From the NCBI GenBank assembly GCA_019703815.1, contig AP023052.1, forward strand, positions 2,993,501 to 3,057,500: a DNA stretch of 64,000 bases, in the 5' to 3' direction. Positions 17,567-27,586 of this stretch are shown piece after piece (within the stretch, counting starts at the first letter, position 1; each line of letters opens with the position of its first letter). A program made the position numbers and the translations under genes. The notes beneath the pieces were generated by a model that had not been told where the DNA came from, made no database searches, and saw only the letters and a list, made by a program, of their open reading frames with translations. Origin of the DNA: Thaumasiovibrio occultus (GTDB lineage Bacteria > Pseudomonadota > Gammaproteobacteria > Enterobacterales > Vibrionaceae).

Positions 17567-17687
17567 ACCGCGCTCAAAACGACAACAATGCATCACCACT
17601 CAGCGCAACTCGGTGATCCCATTGCGCTTAATCATCAATATCAGGCACGTTATCGACAAATAACCTCACATTGCTGACTTTTAGCCA

Positions 17688-17722
17688 ATAAAAAAGGCTT
17701 CGCCATTGCGAAGCCTTCTTCT
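17688..17722 (-). terminator. Terminator of the lptM-to-yigB unit
   Basis: On the minus strand, a stem of AAGGCTTCGC / GCGAAGCCTT type with a short loop is followed by TTTTTT, directly after the yigB stop. The plus side has only an interrupted T run. Confidence 0.88.
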
Positions 17723-17734
17723 TAGCGCGTTTTG

Positions 17735-18451
17735 TTAGAGAAAATGCATCAGCTGAGAGAGCTGGGTAATTTCCACATCCGGCAAATGACGCGCTTTACG
17801 CTCGCGGCCTAAGCGCTGATAATGCAAGTTGATCCAACACGCCATCACACCCGCTTCGCGTGCGCCGGCGACATCCGCCGTAAGGTGATCGCCAACATGC
17901 AGCAGTTGATTGGGCGCGATTTGCAACCGCTGTACGGTTTTCTCAAACAGCGCCGCATGCGGTTTAGCAAGGCCATCCACGCCGCCTTGTAATGAAAACT
18001 GAAAATAACCCTCAAGACCGATACGCCCCACATCGGCATTACCATTGGTGATCGCCACCAGCGGCCAACGCTCGGCAAGCGCTGCCAGCACGGTATGCGT
18101 CATCTCAGGTACCGCGATGCGATGTCGCGCGTCCATCACCAGTGCGATCCCTTCATCAGCAGCGGCATTCGCCTCGGCGGCACTAACGCCAAACTGCATG
18201 AGCAAAATACGCAGGGTTTCATGACGCCACGCGGTCATGTCATCACTCAGTCCCGGCTGCTGCTTTGCCACATTGGCTTTCAACCGTTGCCAATCTTGCG
18301 GCGTCACATGCTGACACACCGGAAAACGCTGCACCAACCACTGGAACATCGCTTTTTCCATGTTCACGATCACCGGATAGTTGTCGTACAAGGTATCATC
18401 GAGATCAAAGCTGATCGCCGCAATGGGGCTTAATCGGCGGTAGAAACGCAT
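17735..18451 (-). CDS. yigB: HAD-family phosphatase YigB
   Basis: This is a 238-residue HAD hydrolase with motif I ISFDLDDTLYDN, motif II VAITNGNAD, K in GLAKPHAALFEK and motif IV VGDHLTADVAGAREAGVMACWIN. E. coli YigB acts as a 5-amino-6-(5-phospho-D-ribitylamino)uracil phosphatase in riboflavin synthesis. It is the last gene of the dapF-xerC cluster, 12 bases after xerC, the same place as in E. coli. Confidence 0.92.
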   Translation of the reverse strand: MRFYRRLSPIAAISFDLDDTLYDNYPVIVNMEKAMFQWLVQRFPVCQHVTPQDWQRLKANVAKQQPGLSDDMTAWRHETLRILLMQFGVSAAEANAAADEGIALVMDARHRIAVPEMTHTVLAALAERWPLVAITNGNADVGRIGLEGYFQFSLQGGVDGLAKPHAALFEKTVQRLQIAPNQLLHVGDHLTADVAGAREAGVMACWINLHYQRLGRERKARHLPDVEITQLSQLMHFL

Positions 18452-18463
18452 ACTCTCTCCAGA

Positions 18464-19387
18464 TCAGGAACGTTGACGACGCGCCCTTGGGTGCGCCTGA
18501 TCGTACACTTTAGCTAAATGTTGGAAATCGAGGTGGGTATAGATTTGGGTGGTCGACAAATTCGCGTGGCCCAGCAACTCTTGCACCGCACGCAAGTTAC
18601 CGCTCGACTCCAGCATATGAGTTGCAAAACTGTGGCGCAATTTGTGCGGATTGATATGGCTAGAGACCGCTTGTTTTTGGCCCCACTCCGCCATGCGCTT
18701 TTGCACGTTGCGGTGAGAAATACGCTGACCCAAGCGCGAGACAAACAGCGCCGGCTCATCACTGTCCGCGACACTGCCGCGCACCTTCAGCCATTCGCCG
18801 AGCCAAATTTTCGCTTGGCCACCAAACGGCACTTGGCGCTCTTTGCTGCCTTTACCCATCACGCGCAGATCGCCGCGCGTCAGCTGAATATCTTTGACAT
18901 TCAGTCCCACCAGTTCGGCAAGACGCAAACCGGCGCTGTACATAAGCTCCATCATGGCGCGATCACGCACCGCCAACGGATCATCTGAATCCACGTCGAG
19001 CAGTTGGTTAATTTCATCGACATCGAGGTTTTTCGGCAGCGGTTTATCTAACCGTGGCGCGGCAACGCCTTTGGCAACGTTCGCCTCCACTTTTTTCCGC
19101 CGCACTTGGTAATCCAAAAAGCTGCGCAAAGCGGATAAACGTAGCGCAATACTGCCCGGCTTCAACCCTTCGCGTTTGGCAGCCGCAACAATTTGGCGCA
19201 CCCAACCGCTGTCGAGCTGTTGCCAGCGTGATAAGCCCAACTTCACCATCTGTTGGGCGATGCGCGTTAACTGCTGCTGGTAACTTTGTTCGGTATAACG
19301 ACTGTACCCCTTCTCGACTCGCAAAAACTGATAGAAGTCGATCAAAGGATCAGTTAATGATGATGGCAATGCCACCTCATTCGTCAT
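18464..19387 (-). CDS. xerC: Site-specific tyrosine recombinase XerC
   Basis: This is a 307-residue tyrosine recombinase that, with XerD, resolves chromosome dimers at dif. The N-terminal SAM-like domain ([13 protein letters not shown]) precedes the catalytic domain. Visible catalytic residues are R in SAGLRLAEL, the [12 protein letters not shown] pair, H in [12 protein letters not shown] and the Y of IYTHL. I prefer ATG 19387, which has GAGG upstream, over a TTG at 19402. It overlaps the DUF484 stop by 11 bases, so coupling is likely. Confidence 0.95.
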   Translation of the reverse strand: MTNEVALPSSLTDPLIDFYQFLRVEKGYSRYTEQSYQQQLTRIAQQMVKLGLSRWQQLDSGWVRQIVAAAKREGLKPGSIALRLSALRSFLDYQVRRKKVEANVAKGVAAPRLDKPLPKNLDVDEINQLLDVDSDDPLAVRDRAMMELMYSAGLRLAELVGLNVKDIQLTRGDLRVMGKGSKERQVPFGGQAKIWLGEWLKVRGSVADSDEPALFVSRLGQRISHRNVQKRMAEWGQKQAVSSHINPHKLRHSFATHMLESSGNLRAVQELLGHANLSTTQIYTHLDFQHLAKVYDQAHPRARRQRS

Positions 19388-20096
19388 GTTGCGATGCCTC
19401 AACCAGCCATTTCGGGATCAATGCGCCAAGCAACTCGACCATTTGATCTAAAAACAGCGTGTCCATTGAGGGCTGAAAGTGCCCGCCATCGGGGCTGGCA
19501 AACACCAAGACACCCATAGGTTCACTTGGCGTATTGGCCGCCGCCGGTGTGGTGTTGATCGGCAATACCGCAAACGAGCCCAGCTCTGGCGGCTGATCCA
19601 ACAGTAACTGCGCATCGTGGCGGGCTAATCGGCCAAGATACACCTGCTGCTTGGCATGCTGCGCCACGCGAGTTTGGGCGTATTCACTCTGCGCTAATTG
19701 ATGGCGCGGGCAAGGATCGGCAAACAGGCGCAGGGTCACTTGCAGCGACAACTGATCGGCCATTTTCTGCAAGGCATGGCGCGCAGCGGTAATATTGCTA
19801 GCACGCAGCAACTTCAACTGCACTTCACCGAGTTGGCGAAATAGGGTCTCATTGCGACGTGCTTGCGACATCAACGCGGTGATATCTTCTTCTAGCTCCG
19901 CCACTCGGCTGCGTAAACGGGTCAGCTGAATATCAACTAGCGATACCGTGCCGCGCTCTTCGTGCGTCACCTGCACCGAATTCACCAGTTGCGGGTAATG
20001 GCGGAAAAAGTCAGGGTCATATTCTAAAAAAGCGGCCACAGCCGCTCTTTGTTGTATCAACAGCTCGTCGTCTGTTGGAATTTCAATGTCACTCAT
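19377..20096 (-). CDS. DUF484 family protein
   Basis: This is a 239-residue protein of the DUF484 family always found next to xerC. The N-terminus ([17 protein letters not shown]) is the family signature. A coiled coil at about residues 55-85 follows, then a GAF-like domain that ends in [16 protein letters not shown]. Function is not established. It starts inside the dapF stop (ATGA overlap) and runs into xerC, so the three genes are translationally linked. Confidence 0.9.
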   Translation of the reverse strand: MSDIEIPTDDELLIQQRAAVAAFLEYDPDFFRHYPQLVNSVQVTHEERGTVSLVDIQLTRLRSRVAELEEDITALMSQARRNETLFRQLGEVQLKLLRASNITAARHALQKMADQLSLQVTLRLFADPCPRHQLAQSEYAQTRVAQHAKQQVYLGRLARHDAQLLLDQPPELGSFAVLPINTTPAAANTPSEPMGVLVFASPDGGHFQPSMDTLFLDQMVELLGALIPKWLVEASQHDE

Positions 20097-20923
20097 AGGG
20101 TAAACTGCCCGTCAAAGACATGCTCTGCCGGTCCTGTCATGTACAGTGGTTTATCTTCACCGGCCCAGCGGATCTTCAACGCTCCACCCGGCAAGTGCAC
20201 TTTCACTTCACTATCGAGCAAACCTTGCTCGATCCCCACGGCCACCGCAGCGCACGCGCCACTGCCACAAGCTTGAGTTTCACCAGCGCCGCGCTCATAG
20301 ACGCGCAATTTGACTTCCGAGCGCGAAATCACCTGCATAAAGCCGGCATTCACGCGCTCAGGAAAACGCTCGTGTGATTCGACCAACGGGCCGATCTCTT
20401 CGACCGGTGCGGTATTGATATCATCCACGATGGTGACGCAATGCGGGTTACCCATGCTCACCGCGCCACAAAACAGCGTGCTGTCATCAAGACGAAGCAG
20501 GTAGGTTTTCTCACGCGAGTTAGCTTTGAACGGGATTTTCGATGGCTCAAATTGCGGCACACCCATGTTGACCGTAATTTGGCTGTCGCTCTCAACCTTC
20601 AGCACCATCTTGCCGGACTTCGTCGTCACGCCAATCGTGTACTTATTAGTGAGACCTTTCAAACGCACAAAGCGCGCAAAGCAACGTGCGCCGTTGCCAC
20701 ACTGCTCGACTTCGCTGCCATCGGCATTGAAAATGCGATAGTGAAAATCAGACTCGGGATCGTACGGTGGCTCCACCACCAGCAGTTGGTCAAAACCAAT
20801 GCCACGGTGGCGATCCGCCAGACGCCTTACCGCATCCGGCGAGAAAAACACGTTTTGGGTGACACAATCCACGACCGCAAAGTCGTTCCCCAAACCGTGC
20901 ATTTTAGAAAATTGTACCTGCAT
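20093..20923 (-). CDS. dapF: Diaminopimelate epimerase
   Basis: This is a 276-residue enzyme that converts LL- to meso-diaminopimelate for lysine and peptidoglycan. Both catalytic cysteines are in place, in [16 protein letters not shown] and in [14 protein letters not shown]. The start MHGLGNDF segment is typical. It lies nine bases after lysA on the same strand, so the last two steps of lysine synthesis are cotranscribed, in reverse order of the pathway. Confidence 0.97.
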   Translation of the reverse strand: MQVQFSKMHGLGNDFAVVDCVTQNVFFSPDAVRRLADRHRGIGFDQLLVVEPPYDPESDFHYRIFNADGSEVEQCGNGARCFARFVRLKGLTNKYTIGVTTKSGKMVLKVESDSQITVNMGVPQFEPSKIPFKANSREKTYLLRLDDSTLFCGAVSMGNPHCVTIVDDINTAPVEEIGPLVESHERFPERVNAGFMQVISRSEVKLRVYERGAGETQACGSGACAAVAVGIEQGLLDSEVKVHLPGGALKIRWAGEDKPLYMTGPAEHVFDGQFTL

Positions 20924-20931
20924 GCGATTCC

Positions 20932-22188
20932 TTAATCTTCAGGCAACAGGGATTCGCCCTGCCATAGCTGAGGCAGAAGCTCACGCTCACGCACCACAAA
21001 AGCGCGAGCGCCATCGAGCATGATTTCCGCAGGGCGACAACGGGTGTTGTAGTTCGAGGCCATCACAAAGCCGTAAGCACCGGCACTGCGCACGGCCAGC
21101 AAGTCACCCGCTTGAATGTTCAATACGCGATCCTTGCCAAGGAAGTCGCTGGTTTCACACACCGGACCCACAATATCGTAGGCCACGCCTTCACCGTCAC
21201 GCGGCACGACTGGCACAATGTTTTGCCAGGCTGAATACAACGCAGGGCGCATGAGATCGTTCATCGCCGCGTCGACAATGGCAAAGTTCTTGTGCTCGGT
21301 AGGCTTGAGAAATTCCACTTTGGTCAGCAGTACGCCCGCATTGGCGGCAATTGCACGGCCCGGCTCAAAGATCAGCTCGAGATGTTGATGATTGTCCATG
21401 CGCGAAAGCAGCGCACTGACGTAATCGGCTGGCATCGGGGGTTGCTCGTCGTTGTAACACACGCCCAAACCACCACCGACATCCAAATGGTGGATATGAA
21501 TGCCTTGCTCGGCCAGTTGGTCGATCAGCGCCAACAGGCGATCAATCGCGTCAATAAACGGAGTAATTTCCGTTAGCTGTGAGCCGATGTGACAGTCCAT
21601 GCCGACCACATCCAAGTGCTCCATGCTGGCTGCCAGCTTGTACACTTCTGGCGCGTAGTCGAACACGATACCGAATTTGTTATCGCGCAGACCGGTCGAA
21701 ATATACGGGTGGGTTTTTGCATCGACGTCTGGGTTAATACGCAGCGATACCGGCGCCACTTTGCCCAAGCGGCCTGCCACTTCATTAAGACGATGCAGCT
21801 CCGCTTCGGATTCCACGTTAAAACACTTGATGCCAAGCTCTAACGCACGGGCCATTTCATCGGCGGTTTTACCCACGCCAGAGAACACCACTTTTTTAGG
21901 ATCGCCGCCCGCTTCAATCACGCGCTCTAGCTCACCGGCCGACACAATATCAAAGCCTGAGCCCAAACGCGCCAACACGTTCAATACTGCCAGATTCGAG
22001 TTCGCTTTAACCGCATAACAAATCAGGTGAGGATGATCGACTACAGCGTTATCAAATGCCGTCCAGTGGCGCTCCAACGTCGCGCGTGAATAGACATACA
22101 ATGGCGTACCATATTGCTGTGCGAGTGCAGAGAGCGCAACTTGCTCTCCCCAAAGTTGGCCATCGGCCTGATAGTTAAAAAAATCCAA
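20932..22188 (-). CDS. lysA: Diaminopimelate decarboxylase
   Basis: This is a 418-residue PLP enzyme that makes lysine from meso-diaminopimelate. The PLP lysine is in CYAVKANSN, the phosphate loop in DVGGGLGV, and the substrate cysteine in [14 protein letters not shown]. The start is TTG at 22186-22188, followed by DFFNYQ. A purine-rich GGAAGAGAGAG site lies upstream and no ATG is near, so a weak TTG start seems real. It follows lptM by about 30 bases. Confidence 0.96.
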   Translation of the reverse strand: MDFFNYQADGQLWGEQVALSALAQQYGTPLYVYSRATLERHWTAFDNAVVDHPHLICYAVKANSNLAVLNVLARLGSGFDIVSAGELERVIEAGGDPKKVVFSGVGKTADEMARALELGIKCFNVESEAELHRLNEVAGRLGKVAPVSLRINPDVDAKTHPYISTGLRDNKFGIVFDYAPEVYKLAASMEHLDVVGMDCHIGSQLTEITPFIDAIDRLLALIDQLAEQGIHIHHLDVGGGLGVCYNDEQPPMPADYVSALLSRMDNHQHLELIFEPGRAIAANAGVLLTKVEFLKPTEHKNFAIVDAAMNDLMRPALYSAWQNIVPVVPRDGEGVAYDIVGPVCETSDFLGKDRVLNIQAGDLLAVRSAGAYGFVMASNYNTRCRPAEIMLDGARAFVVRERELLPQLWQGESLLPED

Positions 22189-22218
22189 AGCTCTCTCTTC
22201 CCTGTCTGTGTAGTTCTC

Positions 22219-22332
22219 TTAGTTTTGCTGCTCTGCCGGTTGCTCATCGGGTAGATAAAGCGGGCCGCTTTGGCCACAGGCTGACAGTGTTAGCATTGCC
22301 ACCAAAACGGCGGCCAAAATTCGTATTTGCAT
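22219..22332 (-). CDS. lptM: LPS assembly lipoprotein LptM (YifL)
   Basis: This is a 37-residue lipoprotein read directly from the sequence: MQIRILAAVLVAMLTLSAC, then GQSGPLYLPDEQ. The lipobox LSAC puts the lipidated cysteine at 19, and the CGxxGPLYxP core is the LptM hallmark. LptM binds LptD/LptE and helps the LPS translocon mature. It heads the lysA-dapF-xerC cluster, as in E. coli, opposite cyaY. Confidence 0.92.
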   Translation of the reverse strand: MQIRILAAVLVAMLTLSACGQSGPLYLPDEQPAEQQN

Positions 22333-22416
22333 CGGTCAAACACCCTGATAGAGTGATATTCATTATACAGACCTCTATAATCGCACCCATAACAGGAAAA
22401 GCAATAGGGCAGCCCA

Positions 22417-22728
22417 ATGAATAGCACTGAATTTCACCAACTTGCCGATGATCTATTTGTCTCTATCGAAGAAGGGATCGACGAATCTGGCGCTGATATT
22501 GAATATGAGACCACCGGCAACGTACTTACACTTGAGTTTGAAGATCGCAGCCAAATCGTGATTAACCGCCAAGAGCCGATGTCAGAGATCTGGCTGGCGT
22601 CGAAAACCGGCGGTTACCACTTTAAATTTAATGGCGATGCCTGGATTTGCAGCCGCAGCGGGTTAGAGTTTGTCTCGATGCTGAAAAACGAATGTTCGCT
22701 GCATGCCGGCGAAGAGGTGAGCTGGTAA
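22417..22728 (+). CDS. cyaY: Iron-sulfur cluster assembly protein CyaY (frataxin)
   Basis: This is a 103-residue bacterial frataxin. The N-terminal helix is rich in acidic residues (DDLFVSIEEGIDESGAD) and forms the iron-binding ridge. Strands with VLTLEFEDRSQIVINRQEP and the WLASKTGGYHFKF segment follow. CyaY binds IscS and slows or tunes cluster formation. It is divergent from lptM and convergent with cyaA, the usual place. Confidence 0.95.
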   Translation: MNSTEFHQLADDLFVSIEEGIDESGADIEYETTGNVLTLEFEDRSQIVINRQEPMSEIWLASKTGGYHFKFNGDAWICSRSGLEFVSMLKNECSLHAGEEVSW

Positions 22729-22831
22729 AACCAACGTGCGCAGGGTGAGTAATAGGACATAAAGGGTGCGATCCTCCACCTTACGACGCGCTTCCATGCC
22801 ACTCTCGACATTGAACGATGTTCGCGAGAAT

Positions 22832-22865
22832 CAAAAAAGGCAAGCCATTGGCTTGCCTTTTTGTT
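22832..22865. terminator. Bidirectional terminator between cyaY and cyaA
   Basis: Stem AAAAAGGCAAGCC / GGCTTGCCTTTTT with loop ATT; A and T tracts on both sides serve both convergent genes. Confidence 0.92.
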
Positions 22866-22879
22866 ATCTGGTTCAGCGG

Positions 22880-25456
22880 TTATCGCCCTAATGCGGCGTG
22901 TTGTAACTCGACCACTGGCTCTGCGGGCTCGGATTTTCCAGTGCGGTATGGCAACACTTGGGCTTCACCATTTTTATCGCGCACAATGTTGTAGAACTGC
23001 GGCAAGTTGAAGTTAATAAAACCGGCACTGTGCTTCACTCGCCCTTGCGCAGAGGTGTAGAACTGGCTGACACCGTGCACCATGTCATCTTTGTGGCCGT
23101 TGCACTGGCGATAAACTTCGATCCGGTTAGCTTCATCGAGAATATACACGTTGTAGCCTTCTGCGCAGTCTTCAAAGAAGAACTGGATCAAACCTTCACT
23201 GGCGAAGGTATCGACAATTTCCGGTGGGCGCGGATCGCCTTTTTTCAGCATCAACTCACTGGTAGTGCGGATCTTGGTGCTGGAAATGGTGCTGTAGAAA
23301 TCGACCGAGTTCTCCAGTTTCTGCACTGATACCCCACGGCGCTCAAAGAACAAACCATAAGTTTGGTTCGCCATGCGGATCGCTTTAAAGCGGCGGCGCT
23401 TATCTTGCTCCAATGGACGCAGACGCATCTCAATACATTCCGCGACCAATTGGTACACCACGTTGCGGATCAAACCACGCATGTGTTTGCTGTAACAGAA
23501 CACATCCACCGATTCCGGCGGGATCGCCTCTTGGTGCATTTTACCCAACACGGTTTTCAGCGCATCCAACATCGCGTTCTCACCGGTAAAGTGCAGAGTA
23601 CGCACTTCATTCCATGAGTTACGGTAGATGAAATCGACACTGCCGACTAAACACGCTTGCTCTTCGCCAAAGCTGAAAATGTCGGTGTTTTTAAAATCAA
23701 ACTTCACCGCTTTACTGCTCAGGCGCGTGGTGGGATCGTTTTCCAAGTTGATGAACATCGCCAACTGGCGAATTTCACACGGACTGGCCAGCGCTTGCAT
23801 GCCCGGTTTCGAACGACGCAACGAAAAGGTATTACGCATATCGCTGACCATTTGGTACAGCTTATCGATATCCAAATTGGCGTTGCGTACTACGGTATGT
23901 AAATGCGTGGTGTCCGTTAGCAGGCCATTAAAGAAGGCCCAGCCGATCAACTTGCTGAGATAATTGTTATTTTCCAGCGGCGCACGGCCAATAATATCGA
24001 CCGGATTTAGCGATTGCTTGTAAATGTACCAACCCGCCGGCATGGTGCGATTCGGACCGACTTGAATAAAGCTCAAATCGTCTTCGTGCATGTCAGGCGA
24101 CAACTGCTGATTGAGTAAATCCACTTTACCCGGCAGCACTTCAAAGGCGGCATACAGTTTACGCGCCAAGATACTGATATCTTCTGGGCTGATCGTCGCC
24201 GTAATGCTGTTTTTACGCGCAAATCGGATCAAGTTGCGGTAACTGAGCATCAAGGCATCAAGCAATTCATTGTGTGCCGGACGCACCTGCTCGACTTTCC
24301 ACAAGCGGCGATTGTCTAACTGATGCAGTGTTTCGTACTGCCACTCCCAGCTGTGAGTTAAGCGCGACAACACTTCGCGACGCCACGGCACTGAGCCATT
24401 GGACGAATCACGGGTGAGTTTTTCGTGGGTTTTTAGGTAGAAACAACGGCGCACCAAATCCAAACGGCGATGATCGCCAATACGCTCAAGGTAACGGGTG
24501 ACCTTTTCGAGCATCAGATAGTAGCCATCAAGGCCAAAGGCCGAGGCTTGTTGGGTCGGATCGTAGTTCACCGCAAAGAAGCGACGCTTAATATCGACGC
24601 TCAGTAATTGGGTATGGGGGTATTCGCACGAATAGGCTTCAAGCAAAATCGCCTTGAGCACCGACTTATAAGGGGAGTCGATACTTTTATAAAGCTGCCA
24701 CAGGCTGGAGCCGAAATACTCGGCAGCCGGAATGCGGCTAAGGCCACCAAAATCAATCCAATCTTGACGCTTGAGCGCGCCGTCTTTGACCAAACTGTCG
24801 AGGTACTCGTCGTAGCACTCTTCCATTTCTGGCGGCACGATAAACCACAATAAACGTTTACCGGCCAGACGCAGCGCCGAGCGATAAAACTCATCGAGCA
24901 ACAACAAGTGCTGGCTGGAGCCACAGTTGTCACCGGTCATTTCATCCGAACAGCAATCGCGGAAACGGGTTTCGTCGATCAAAAAGAAGTTGGCTTCAAC
25001 CCCTTGCGACATCGCCCACTCAGACACGCATTGGCATTTGCGCTCAAGTAGCTCGCGCTGCGCTTTGGGCATGTCACTGTTTACACAAACCCAAATATCG
25101 AGATCGCTGGTCTGGCTTTGACCCAACGACGCCGTACTGCCCATGGAATACAAGCCGTTGATCGCCCCAGCATCGGCGGCCGGGATCTCATCGAGCGTGA
25201 GTCCATACGTCAGGGCGCAATCAGAAATAAACTGGGATTGGGGATCTGACAAGGTAAAGCCGTCAATCCCAATAGGAATATCGGCGTTCACATAACCAGG
25301 GATCGCTGGGTGGTTAAACTGCAATAGCGCAGGCAGCAAGGTAAAGATTTGCTGTTGAAGAGGATTCATTGCCGCACGCGCACGAGCAAGCCTAAGCTCG
25401 GTATGCCTATCGTAACGCTGGACTAGTGATTCAATGTAGGTCTGCAACTTAGTCAT
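22880..25456 (-). CDS. cyaA: Class I adenylate cyclase
   Basis: This is an 858-residue enterobacterial-type adenylate cyclase. I chose ATG 25454-25456 (MTKLQTYIESL) because the alternative TTG at 25474 lacks support. The catalytic nucleotidyltransferase half has GSTASLGQSQTSDLDIWVC with the two metal-binding aspartates. The DEFYRSALRLAGKRLLW and GSSLWQLYKSIDSPYK segments follow. The C-terminal regulatory half, with INFNLPQFY near the end, is complete and is the part that responds to phosphorylated EIIA-Glc in E. coli. It is divergent from hemC, as in enterobacteria. Confidence 0.97.
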   Translation of the reverse strand: MTKLQTYIESLVQRYDRHTELRLARARAAMNPLQQQIFTLLPALLQFNHPAIPGYVNADIPIGIDGFTLSDPQSQFISDCALTYGLTLDEIPAADAGAINGLYSMGSTASLGQSQTSDLDIWVCVNSDMPKAQRELLERKCQCVSEWAMSQGVEANFFLIDETRFRDCCSDEMTGDNCGSSQHLLLLDEFYRSALRLAGKRLLWFIVPPEMEECYDEYLDSLVKDGALKRQDWIDFGGLSRIPAAEYFGSSLWQLYKSIDSPYKSVLKAILLEAYSCEYPHTQLLSVDIKRRFFAVNYDPTQQASAFGLDGYYLMLEKVTRYLERIGDHRRLDLVRRCFYLKTHEKLTRDSSNGSVPWRREVLSRLTHSWEWQYETLHQLDNRRLWKVEQVRPAHNELLDALMLSYRNLIRFARKNSITATISPEDISILARKLYAAFEVLPGKVDLLNQQLSPDMHEDDLSFIQVGPNRTMPAGWYIYKQSLNPVDIIGRAPLENNNYLSKLIGWAFFNGLLTDTTHLHTVVRNANLDIDKLYQMVSDMRNTFSLRRSKPGMQALASPCEIRQLAMFINLENDPTTRLSSKAVKFDFKNTDIFSFGEEQACLVGSVDFIYRNSWNEVRTLHFTGENAMLDALKTVLGKMHQEAIPPESVDVFCYSKHMRGLIRNVVYQLVAECIEMRLRPLEQDKRRRFKAIRMANQTYGLFFERRGVSVQKLENSVDFYSTISSTKIRTTSELMLKKGDPRPPEIVDTFASEGLIQFFFEDCAEGYNVYILDEANRIEVYRQCNGHKDDMVHGVSQFYTSAQGRVKHSAGFINFNLPQFYNIVRDKNGEAQVLPYRTGKSEPAEPVVELQHAALGR

Positions 25457-25897
25457 CCAAGAGCGCTCATCCAAGAGCCGCTAACACCGACTGCTTCACA
25501 CAAAAGCTCTGCTTAGAAATCGGCTTACTCTGGTGGAGTAATAACCAATCCCGCCCCAAAAACGTGATCAATATAACAGTTTACCCTTGGAGGGTAAAGA
25601 TATTGAAACATTAACACCGCCCTTTTTTATGCAACAATGGCATAAGGCAGTATTGGCTGCGTACTGATGGAAAGCCCTTCATCGTCACTCACGCCGCAAA
25701 AAATGGGCAATGGCGTAATGAAACTCCCCGTCACACTCGTCTTGATACGTTGTTGGCGAAAGAAACGAGAGCAAATTCACACTTATTCGTCTTTCTGTCC
25801 AAAATATGCGCCAATCTCAATGCAAAAGCAGGGAAAGAATTGTTCCCCTGTGCAGCAATGTTAGGATACGGCAATCAGTATCAATAGGGATATTCCA
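25457..25897. other. Divergent cyaA-hemC promoter region
   Basis: About 440 bases. It contains a perfect inverted repeat, TTTACCCT / AGGGTAAA with a TGG centre, at 25580-25598, placed about 125 bases before cyaA. A weak CRP-like sequence (CGTGA, six bases, TAACA) is at about 25563. E. coli cyaA is repressed by CRP, so a site here is plausible but not proven. Confidence 0.45.
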
Positions 25898-26836
25898 ATG
25901 ACTAACCGACCACTGCGTATCGCGACACGCCAGAGCGCCCTTGCCTTGTGGCAGGCAGAATATGTTAAAGCAGAACTGGAAAAAATACACCCACAATTGG
26001 AAGTGGTATTGGTGCCGATGGTAACAAAAGGTGACATTATCCTTGATACGCCATTGGCCAAGGTGGGCGGTAAAGGTTTATTCGTCAAAGAGCTGGAAAA
26101 TGCCATGCTCGAAGACCGCGCCGATATCGCGGTGCATTCCATGAAAGACGTGCCAGTGGAATTCCCTGAAGGCCTGGGCTTAGTCACCATTTGTGAACGC
26201 GGCGATCCGCGCGACGCCTTTGTCTCTAACCACTACGCCAGCATCGACGAGCTACCGCAAGGCGCGGTTGTGGGCACTTCTAGCCTGCGCCGTGAATGCC
26301 AGTTGCGCGCCGCACGTCCTGATCTCGTCGTTAAAAGCCTGCGTGGCAACGTAAATACTCGCCTTAAGAAAATGGATGACGGTGAATTTGATGCCATCAT
26401 CTTGGCTTGCGCGGGTCTACAGCGCCTCAAGATGGATGCGCGTATTCGCCAAGCTCTGCCGCCAGAGCAAAGCTTACCGGCCGTTGGTCAAGGCGCTGTC
26501 GGCATTGAATGCCGCCTCAATGATCAATGGGTTATTGATCTTCTCAAGCCACTAAGCGATACCGACACCACCGATCGCGTGTTGTGTGAGCGCGCAATGA
26601 ACAACCACCTTGAAGGCGGCTGTCAGGTACCGATCGGCAGCTACAGCGAACTCGACGGCGACAACATCTGGCTACGAGCCTTAGTCGGAGAGCCGGACGG
26701 CAGCCAAATCATCGCCGGTGAAATTCGCGGCTTGCGCAGCGATGCCGAACAACTAGGTCGCACCCTCGCGCAAGAACTGCTCGACCGTGGCGCCGATGAC
26801 ATCTTGCGTCGTCTATATAGTAGCGACAATCACTAA
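25898..26836 (+). CDS. hemC: Porphobilinogen deaminase (hydroxymethylbilane synthase)
   Basis: This is a 312-residue enzyme that joins four porphobilinogen units into hydroxymethylbilane. The active-site features can be read: [13 protein letters not shown] at the start, [31 protein letters not shown], and the cofactor cysteine in [11 protein letters not shown]. Its stop overlaps the hemD start (TAATG). It is the first gene of hemCDXY. Confidence 0.97.
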   Translation: MTNRPLRIATRQSALALWQAEYVKAELEKIHPQLEVVLVPMVTKGDIILDTPLAKVGGKGLFVKELENAMLEDRADIAVHSMKDVPVEFPEGLGLVTICERGDPRDAFVSNHYASIDELPQGAVVGTSSLRRECQLRAARPDLVVKSLRGNVNTRLKKMDDGEFDAIILACAGLQRLKMDARIRQALPPEQSLPAVGQGAVGIECRLNDQWVIDLLKPLSDTDTTDRVLCERAMNNHLEGGCQVPIGSYSELDGDNIWLRALVGEPDGSQIIAGEIRGLRSDAEQLGRTLAQELLDRGADDILRRLYSSDNH

Positions 26837-27582
26837 TGACCTTGGTCATTGTTCGGCCCGCTCCCGATTGCCATGCGCTCGCCGCGCAGTTGCAGCGCGT
26901 CGGCATTTCAGCTCTTGCCCAACCGGTGCAAACCTTTGAAATGACGACGCACGCAAAAACACTGCCGACCACGCTGCAATCACTGGCCGAAAATGATCTC
27001 GTCATCGCAGTAAGTCCAAATGCGGTGCAGTTTGCACAGCAAATTATGACCCAGGCCAAGCTGCATTGGCCTAAGTTAACCTATATTGGTGTAGGGGAAC
27101 GCACTGCCCGTGAATTACAACAGGTGAGCGGCCAACCCACTCTTTTTCCTCAGCAAGCAGACAGCGACGGCGTGCTAGCCTTACTGCGCAACAACGACAT
27201 TCAACGTGCGCGCGTCGTGATCATTCGAGGAGAGGAAGGCAGAGATGCCATTGCACAAGGACTGATGCAGGAAGGAGCACAGGTTACCAACGCCAATATC
27301 TACCGCGCGACACCATTGCCGCTTGAGGGGAACACCCTGTACCAGCAATGGCAATCTCGCGTGACGGGGTTGGTGGTAACCAGTCAGTCGCAACTGACTC
27401 AATTATGGACACTTTTTACGCCTAAGCAGCAAGCGTGGTTATGCAACTTGCACTTGTGGGTCCCTAGCCCTCGTGTCAAACTGCACGCTCAAAGTTTGGG
27501 CTTTCGCACAATTTCTTGCGCAAACAGTGCATCGAATACAGCCCTGTTTGCTACCCTAAGCGAGAACTGCAAAACGGGATAA
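26836..27582 (+). CDS. hemD: Uroporphyrinogen-III synthase
   Basis: This is a 248-residue two-lobed protein that cyclises hydroxymethylbilane with ring D inversion. Sequence identity within the family is low. The call rests on position between hemC and hemX, on length, and on family features such as VSPNAVQFAQ, a YIGVGERTAREL stretch, VVIIRGEEGRD, YRATP and VVTSQSQL. It overlaps hemC by one base and precedes hemX by four bases. Confidence 0.92.
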   Translation: MTLVIVRPAPDCHALAAQLQRVGISALAQPVQTFEMTTHAKTLPTTLQSLAENDLVIAVSPNAVQFAQQIMTQAKLHWPKLTYIGVGERTARELQQVSGQPTLFPQQADSDGVLALLRNNDIQRARVVIIRGEEGRDAIAQGLMQEGAQVTNANIYRATPLPLEGNTLYQQWQSRVTGLVVTSQSQLTQLWTLFTPKQQAWLCNLHLWVPSPRVKLHAQSLGFRTISCANSASNTALFATLSENCKTG

Positions 27583-27586
27583 ACGG

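Noticed and set aside
18464-19387. Tyrosine recombinase as a sign of an integron or mobile element
   Set aside because: Its place in the lptM-lysA-dapF-DUF484 cluster, its length and its motifs identify the housekeeping XerC.
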